Of a stretch of 18,378 nt of DNA, positions 14,010 to 18,378 are shown piece by piece. A model generated the notes under the pieces. The model was not told where the DNA came from and made no database searches. It saw nothing but the letters and a program-made list of their open reading frames with translations. Source of the DNA: Solirubrobacteraceae bacterium (GTDB lineage: Bacteria > Actinomycetota > Thermoleophilia > Solirubrobacterales > Solirubrobacteraceae); assembly GCA_025928415.1 (NCBI GenBank), contig JAICJK010000005.1:1-18378 (forward strand). Reading direction: 5' to 3'. The position numbers and the translations under genes were made by a program. Numbering within the stretch: the stretch's first letter is position 1; every line of letters begins with the position of its first letter.

Positions 14010-14471
14010 ATGGCGCGATGGCTCGCGGCGGTCGGCTGCGTGGCGGCAGCATGGGGCGCGGCGGGCTGCGGGGCGGGGCCGACGCCGCTCGCGGACGGCT
14101 GCAGCGACCCGGGGCCGGTCGAGCGGGCGCTCGCGCAGGCGCCGCGCGCGGCGCGCCTGGCCGACGGCACCCCGCTGTCGCGCTGCGTGGCCGACGGCCA
14201 GGACGACGCGGACATGCAGAGCGTGGGCCTGGCCTACACCGCGGTCGCCGACCGCCTGCGCGACCGGGCGCAGGCCGGCGACGGGGCGGCCGCGCTGCGG
14301 CTCGGCTACCTGATCGGCGCCACGCGCCGGGGGGCGAAGCGCACCGACGGCGTCATGGCCGAGCTGCAGCGCCGCATCGAGCTCGTGGGCGGCCGGCTGC
14401 TCGACCGCGTCCCGGCGACGACGGCGCATGCGCTGCGGCGCGGCCTGCGCGCCGGGGAGGCGGGCGGGTGA
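14010..14471 (+). CDS. Putative small lipoprotein of unknown function
   Basis: This 153-residue protein has a short N-terminal signal (MARWLAAVGCVAAAWGAAGC) ending in a lipobox-like AAGC, which would place a lipidated Cys20 at the mature N-terminus. The rest is Ala/Arg/Gly-rich, with two further cysteines (in DGCSDPG and LSRCVAD) and a predicted helical middle and end. I recognise no family. The ATG follows TACGAT by six bases, fitting a leaderless transcript. Its stop codon overlaps the next start as GTGA (14468-14471), so it is translationally coupled to the hydrolase-fold protein. A surface-anchored role is inferred only from the signal. Confidence 0.7.
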   Translation: MARWLAAVGCVAAAWGAAGCGAGPTPLADGCSDPGPVERALAQAPRAARLADGTPLSRCVADGQDDADMQSVGLAYTAVADRLRDRAQAGDGAAALRLGYLIGATRRGAKRTDGVMAELQRRIELVGGRLLDRVPATTAHALRRGLRAGEAGG

Positions 14472-15307
14472 AGCTGCGCCTGTTCCATCACCGCGACGGC
14501 GCGCGCATCGCCTACCGCGAGGCGGGCGCGGGCCCCGGCCTCGTGCTGCTGCACTCCGCGATGCTCACCCACCGCGAGTGGGAGCCGGCGGTCGAGCACC
14601 TCACGCACCGCTACCGCCTGGTGCTCCCCGACCTGCCGCTGCACGGCGACAGCGAGGACCGGCCGCGCCACCCCTACACGCTCGACTGGTTCGCCGAGGT
14701 GATCGCGGCATTCTGCACGGAGACCTGCGGCCCGCGCCCGCTCGTCGCCGGCCACGGCATCGGCGCCGAGATCCTGCTGCGCGCGGTGACCACGCGGCGC
14801 CTCACGCCGTCGCGGATGGTGCTGATGCCGACGCGCCTGCACTGCCCGCCGGTCGACCTCCCGCGGCGGCGGGCGTGGCGGGTGGCCGCGCGCGCGGCGG
14901 CGATCCCCGGGCTGGACCGCGCGCTCAGCCACGGGGCCCGGGTCGTCTTCCGGCCGGACTTCGGATTGGGCCTGACCGCCCGCGGCAACCCGGAGGCGCG
15001 GGACCTGTTCCGCCACGCGTTCGCCGACGTCGGCGGCAACGCGAACCTCGCGCGGAGCTGGGCGCGCTTCGCCAAGCGCTGGCCCACCGAGCCGTCCCGC
15101 GAGCTGCTCGAGGCCTACCCGCACCTCGACCTGCCGGTGCTGCTGCTGTGGGCCGACGAGGACCGCATGCACCCGCTCGCGTGCGCCGAGGAGGCCCTCG
15201 ACCTCCTGCCCGAGGGCCAGCTGCGCGTGCTGTCCGGGACCGGGTACCTCATCGCCTACGACGACCCGGTCGGGGTCGCGCGAGAGCTCAGCGCGTTCTG
15301 CGGCTGA
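14468..15307 (+). CDS. Alpha/beta-hydrolase-fold protein lacking catalytic Ser and His
   Basis: This 279-residue protein follows the alpha/beta-hydrolase plan: LVLLHS (25-30), LVLPDLPLHGDS (51-62), the elbow region PLVAGHGIGAEILLR (91-105), a lid segment (about 125-205) and LPVLLLWADEDRMHPL (222-237). At the nucleophile elbow, G-x-S-x-G reads GHGIG, so Gly97 replaces serine. The position of the catalytic histidine near the end (usually GxGHxxxxE) reads GTGYLIAYDDP, so Tyr260 replaces it. The acid Asp232 remains. It is therefore probably non-hydrolytic: a binding or structural protein, or a lyase-like derivative. The reading frame is full-length, so it is not an obvious pseudogene. It overlaps the lipoprotein gene by four bases. 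Confidence 0.82.
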   Translation: MKLRLFHHRDGARIAYREAGAGPGLVLLHSAMLTHREWEPAVEHLTHRYRLVLPDLPLHGDSEDRPRHPYTLDWFAEVIAAFCTETCGPRPLVAGHGIGAEILLRAVTTRRLTPSRMVLMPTRLHCPPVDLPRRRAWRVAARAAAIPGLDRALSHGARVVFRPDFGLGLTARGNPEARDLFRHAFADVGGNANLARSWARFAKRWPTEPSRELLEAYPHLDLPVLLLWADEDRMHPLACAEEALDLLPEGQLRVLSGTGYLIAYDDPVGVARELSAFCG

Positions 15308-15308
15308 A

Positions 15309-15314
15309 TAGTCT
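15309..15314 (+). promoter_or_regulatory. Candidate leaderless promoter of fumC (-10)
   Basis: TAGTCT lies directly after the hydrolase-fold gene's stop and exactly 7 bases before the fumC ATG, the spacing of a leaderless start. The -35 region would fall inside the upstream coding sequence. Confidence 0.45.
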
Positions 15315-15321
15315 GCCGGGC

Positions 15322-16644
15322 ATGGCTCCCAAGAAGACCCTCTACGGCGGCGAGACCAAGAAGGCCGTCGACAACTTCCCGATCTCCGGCGAGCCCGTGC
15401 CCGCCGCGGTGGTCCACTGGCTCGGGCGCATCAAGGGCGCCGCGGCCCGCGTCAACGGCGAGCTCGGGCTGCTCGACAGCGGCCTGGCGGCCAAGATCGC
15501 CGCCGCCGCCGACGAGGTCGCCGCGGGGACGCACGACGCGCAGTTCCCGATCGACGTCTTCCAGACCGGCTCGGGCACCTCGTCGAACATGAACGCCAAC
15601 GAGGTGATCGCCGCGCTCTCCGGCGCGCATCCCAACGACGACGTCAACTACGGGCAGTCCTCCAACGACGTCTTCCCGTCGGCCGTCCACCTCGCGGCCC
15701 TGGACGAGGCGACCAACCGGCTGCTGCCCGCGCTGCGCCAGCTCGAGCGCTCCTTCGCGCGCAAGCAGAAGGCGTTCAAGGACGTCGTGAAGTCCGGCCG
15801 CACGCACCTCATGGACGCCGTCCCGGTGACGCTCGGGCAGGAGTTCGGCGGCTACGCCGCGCAGATGGCGCTCGGCCGCGAGCGCATCGAGTCGGCCCTC
15901 GCGCACGTCGGCCAGATCCCGCTCGGCGGCACCGCGACCGGCACCGGCCTGAACACCCATCCGCGCTTCGCCGAGAAGGTCCGCGCCCAGCTGCGCAAGG
16001 ACGCGAAGCTCAAGGCGATCGCGCCGCCGCTGGACCGCTTCGAGGCGCAGGCCAACCGCGACGCACTGGTCGAGCTGTCGGGCGCGCTGAAGGTCGTCGC
16101 CGTCTCGCTGACCAAGATCGCCCAGGACCTCGCGCTGATGGGCTCCGGCCCGCGCGCGGGCATCGGCGAGCTCGTGCTGCCCGAGCTGCAGAAGGGCTCG
16201 TCGATCATGCCCGGCAAGGTCAACCCCGTCCTGCCCGAGGTCGTGCTGCAGGTCTGCGCGCAGGTCATCGGCAACGACGCCGCGATCACGATCGGCGGCA
16301 TGCAGGGCCAGTTCGAGCTCAACGTGCGCATCCCGCTGATCGCGCGCAACCTGCTGCAGTCGATCGCGCTGCTCAGCACGACGTCGGTCGCCTTCGCCGA
16401 GAAGTGCGTCGACGGCGTGAAGGCCAACCGGGAGGGGACGCGGCGCTCCGCGGAGTCCACGCTGGCCACGGCCACCGCGCTGAACCTCGAGATCGGCTAC
16501 GACAAGGCGACGGCGATCGTCAAGGAGGCCGCCGCGAGCGGCCGGATGCTGCGCGACGTGGCGCTCGAGCAGGGCGTCGCGCCGGACGTCTACGACAAGG
16601 CCATCGACCTGCGCCGGATCGCCGCCGGCAACGCGGCGGCGTAA
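15322..16644 (+). CDS. fumC: Fumarate hydratase class II
   Basis: This 440-residue enzyme of the fumarase/aspartase superfamily interconverts fumarate and L-malate in the tricarboxylic acid cycle. It carries TGSGTSSNMNANEV (82-95), GQSSNDVFPSAVH (111-123), a GRTHLMDAVPV substrate loop, TGTGLNTHPRF, and the superfamily signature GSSIMPGKVNP (292-302), whose SS loop supplies the catalytic serine. Class II enzymes are iron-free homotetramers. The length is close to the usual 460. The ATG at 15322 gives a normal N-terminus (LYGGETKKAVDNFPISG), preceded by a TANNNT hexamer at leaderless spacing, so it may be transcribed independently of the upstream pair. Confidence 0.95.
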   Translation: MAPKKTLYGGETKKAVDNFPISGEPVPAAVVHWLGRIKGAAARVNGELGLLDSGLAAKIAAAADEVAAGTHDAQFPIDVFQTGSGTSSNMNANEVIAALSGAHPNDDVNYGQSSNDVFPSAVHLAALDEATNRLLPALRQLERSFARKQKAFKDVVKSGRTHLMDAVPVTLGQEFGGYAAQMALGRERIESALAHVGQIPLGGTATGTGLNTHPRFAEKVRAQLRKDAKLKAIAPPLDRFEAQANRDALVELSGALKVVAVSLTKIAQDLALMGSGPRAGIGELVLPELQKGSSIMPGKVNPVLPEVVLQVCAQVIGNDAAITIGGMQGQFELNVRIPLIARNLLQSIALLSTTSVAFAEKCVDGVKANREGTRRSAESTLATATALNLEIGYDKATAIVKEAAASGRMLRDVALEQGVAPDVYDKAIDLRRIAAGNAAA

Positions 16645-16663
16645 GCGCCCGGCCGCCGGCCGT

Positions 16664-18378
16664 TCAGCGCGCGTCGCCGACGCGGGCGAACGCGTCGCGC
16701 ACCACGGCGACCGCCGGCTTGGGGCGGTTGCCGTAGGTCCACAGGCCCTTCTGGTTGAGGCCGCGGACGAGCTTGATGCCCGGGACCTGCGAGCGGATCG
16801 AGCCGCCCGCGAAGCGCGGGGAGACCGCGAAGTCGCGCAGGTTCCAGACGAGCATGCCGCTCAGGCCCGGGATCCGGCGGTAGGTGTCGATGTGGCGGCG
16901 CAGCAGGTCGGCCTGGAAGTCGAAGCCGCCCGGCTCGTGCGTCGGGTTGCGGCCGTTGGACTCGGCGCCGAACTCGGTGACGATCAGCACCTTGCCGGGG
17001 AAGACCCGCTTGAACAGCGCGATGTGCGAGCGCATCGCCTGCCGCAACGCGGAGGGGCTGTCCCCGTTGTCCTCATACCAGCCGATGTAGTTCGTGTCGC
17101 CGATCGCGTCGATGTGGCGGTACATCAGCCCGCCGGCCTTCTTGGGCGGGTGCGCCCCCCACACGTCGAGGCCGACCAGGCGCCCCGGGTCGCGCCGGTG
17201 CAGCTCCTTGGCCATGTCGTCGATGTAGCTCGCCTGGCCGCCGGGGTGCCCGTCGCCCGCCACCTCGTTGGCGAGGTTCCAGGCGAAGATGCTCGGGTGG
17301 GTCTGGGCCTGCGCGAGCGTCGTGCGCACGCGCCGGCGGGCCTGCTCGCGCAGCCGCCGCGTCTTGGACGTCCACGAGCCGGGCGCGTCGACCGGGCCGA
17401 CCCCCTGCCAGAGCAGGATGCCGGCGGCATCCAGGCGCTCCAGCAGCGCGGGGCTGACCGGGTGCTGGGAGCGCGTGGCGTTGGCGCCGATCGCCTTCAG
17501 GTCGTCGACGAGGAGGTCCATGTCCGCGCCGGTCAGCGCGTCGCCGCGGCCCTTGGCGTCCTCGTGGATGGACGCGCCGCGCAGGATGATCGGCTTGCCG
17601 TTGAGCAGCAGCTCGGTCCCGTGGCGCGAGATCTCGCGCAGGCCGGTGCGGGTCGTGTAGCCGGACTCGCCGGGGACCTGGAGCTGCAGGTCGTAGAGGT
17701 TGGGCGAGCCCGGCGCCCACAGCGCCGCGTCCGGCACGTCCACGGACGTCGCCACCCGCTGGTCGCCGCCGGCGGGCACGGTCACCGGCGGGAAGTCGAG
17801 CGGGTAGCTCGCCGCGCCGTGCGCGAGCGAGCCGTGGACCGTGATCGCGCGCGTCGCCGCGCGGTTGTGGATCACGACGCTGACGTCGACATGCGCGGTG
17901 CTGCCGGCCAGGCGCGTGCGCACCGAGGGCGACTTGAGGTCGCTGGCGGTCAGCGGGCGGATCGTCACCTCGCGGTTGATCCCGCCGAAGTTGAACCACG
18001 TGCGGTGCCAGCCCTCGATCTTCATGCGCTCCGGGTCGCGCCAGTCCGCCCGGACCACCAGCCGGTGGGAGCGGCCGGCCGACAGCGTCGCGTCGAGCTC
18101 GAAGGGCAGGTACTCGCCCGTGTGGTCGCCGAGCTTCTTGCCGTCGATCCACACCGACGCGCGGTGGTTGACCGACTCGAAGCGGATCGCGTACTGGCCG
18201 TCCCGGGGGACCGAGAAGGTCGTCCGGTACCAGCCGACGCTGCCCTGCATCGAGCGCATGCCGGCCTGCCCGGTGATGCGGTCGGCGTTGGGGACGTCGG
18301 GCACCGCGATCGTCGAGCCGTCGAAGGCGCCGGCCTGCCACGCCTTGGTGGCCGCGCGGGTCGTGCGGTCGCCGCGCA
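16664..18378 (-). CDS. Glycoside hydrolase family 2 protein, beta-glucuronidase-like (N-terminus outside window)
   Basis: The frame is open to the right edge, so the start lies beyond 18378 and the first residues, probably a signal peptide, are missing. From right to left in the DNA the protein shows a jelly-roll sugar-binding domain (SVGWYRTTFSVP, WIDGKKLGDHTGEYLPFE), an immunoglobulin-like domain and a TIM barrel beginning near LNGKPIILRGASIHED. The acid/base glutamate lies in AWNLANEV (codon 17264-17266) and the nucleophile in VTEFGAE (codon 16973-16975). Near the C-terminus GLNQKGLWTYGNRPKP has the N-x-K pattern that in beta-glucuronidases contacts the uronic acid carboxylate, favouring that activity over beta-galactosidase. 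It is convergent with fumC, 19 bases apart. Confidence 0.88.
   Translation of the reverse strand, partial: RGDRTTRAATKAWQAGAFDGSTIAVPDVPNADRITGQAGMRSMQGSVGWYRTTFSVPRDGQYAIRFESVNHRASVWIDGKKLGDHTGEYLPFELDATLSAGRSHRLVVRADWRDPERMKIEGWHRTWFNFGGINREVTIRPLTASDLKSPSVRTRLAGSTAHVDVSVVIHNRAATRAITVHGSLAHGAASYPLDFPPVTVPAGGDQRVATSVDVPDAALWAPGSPNLYDLQLQVPGESGYTTRTGLREISRHGTELLLNGKPIILRGASIHEDAKGRGDALTGADMDLLVDDLKAIGANATRSQHPVSPALLERLDAAGILLWQGVGPVDAPGSWTSKTRRLREQARRRVRTTLAQAQTHPSIFAWNLANEVAGDGHPGGQASYIDDMAKELHRRDPGRLVGLDVWGAHPPKKAGGLMYRHIDAIGDTNYIGWYEDNGDSPSALRQAMRSHIALFKRVFPGKVLIVTEFGAESNGRNPTHEPGGFDFQADLLRRHIDTYRRIPGLSGMLVWNLRDFAVSPRFAGGSIRSQVPGIKLVRGLNQKGLWTYGNRPKPAVAVVRDAFARVGDAR

Noticed and set aside
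12802..14313. 503-residue plus-strand open frame opposite the MATE gene
   Set aside because: It is an antisense shadow with a Gln/Arg/Glu/Ala-biased composition and no motif.

Overview
The window is very GC-rich, uses GTG starts freely, and has several start codons placed 6-10 bases after a TANNNT hexamer, as in leaderless actinobacterial transcripts. With an F420-type luciferase-fold oxidoreductase, a polyprenol-phosphate mannosyltransferase-like enzyme and many MerR/B12-domain-like regulators, this points to a chromosomal segment of a high-GC actinobacterium. A Thermoleophilia/Solirubrobacterales-type organism is my guess from gene content, not a proven assignment. I see no phage, transposon, CRISPR, rRNA or tRNA.

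Layout. Left part (1-4098): a short tandem repeat at the edge; polX (DNA polymerase X with PHP nuclease, minus); a divergent family-2 glycosyltransferase sharing a symmetric promoter with polX; a SpoIIM-like membrane protein; thioredoxin with a conventional promoter and Shine-Dalgarno; and, facing it, an alkyltransferase-like DNA-repair protein. Centre (4195-11227): a long minus-strand run, read from right to left as MerR-type regulator 2, a zinc-ribbon/PAS protein (ATGA overlap), a strong stem-loop, MerR-type regulator 1, a luciferase-like oxidoreductase, a MarR regulator and isoleucyl-tRNA synthetase. Divergent from regulator 2 is a membrane-anchored HD-GYP phosphodiesterase, with a minute upstream reading frame and a hairpin over its start codon. 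Right part (12676-18378): a MATE transporter (minus) and a divergent small lipoprotein sharing a second symmetric promoter; an alpha/beta-hydrolase-fold protein lacking catalytic Ser and His; fumarase class II; and a convergent glycoside hydrolase family 2 protein resembling beta-glucuronidase, cut by the window end.

The most unusual region is 8571-11227. Two paralogous MerR-helix-turn-helix proteins have a cap plus B12-fold architecture like the CarH/LitR light sensors. Both appear to have lost the cobalamin-contacting residues. One is translationally coupled to a zinc-ribbon/PAS protein. Their upstream regions carry clustered inverted repeats with TGCAC cores. I read this as a possible sensory-regulatory module whose signal is not adenosylcobalamin and which may control the neighbouring HD-GYP and oxidoreductase genes. 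This is inference from sequence only.
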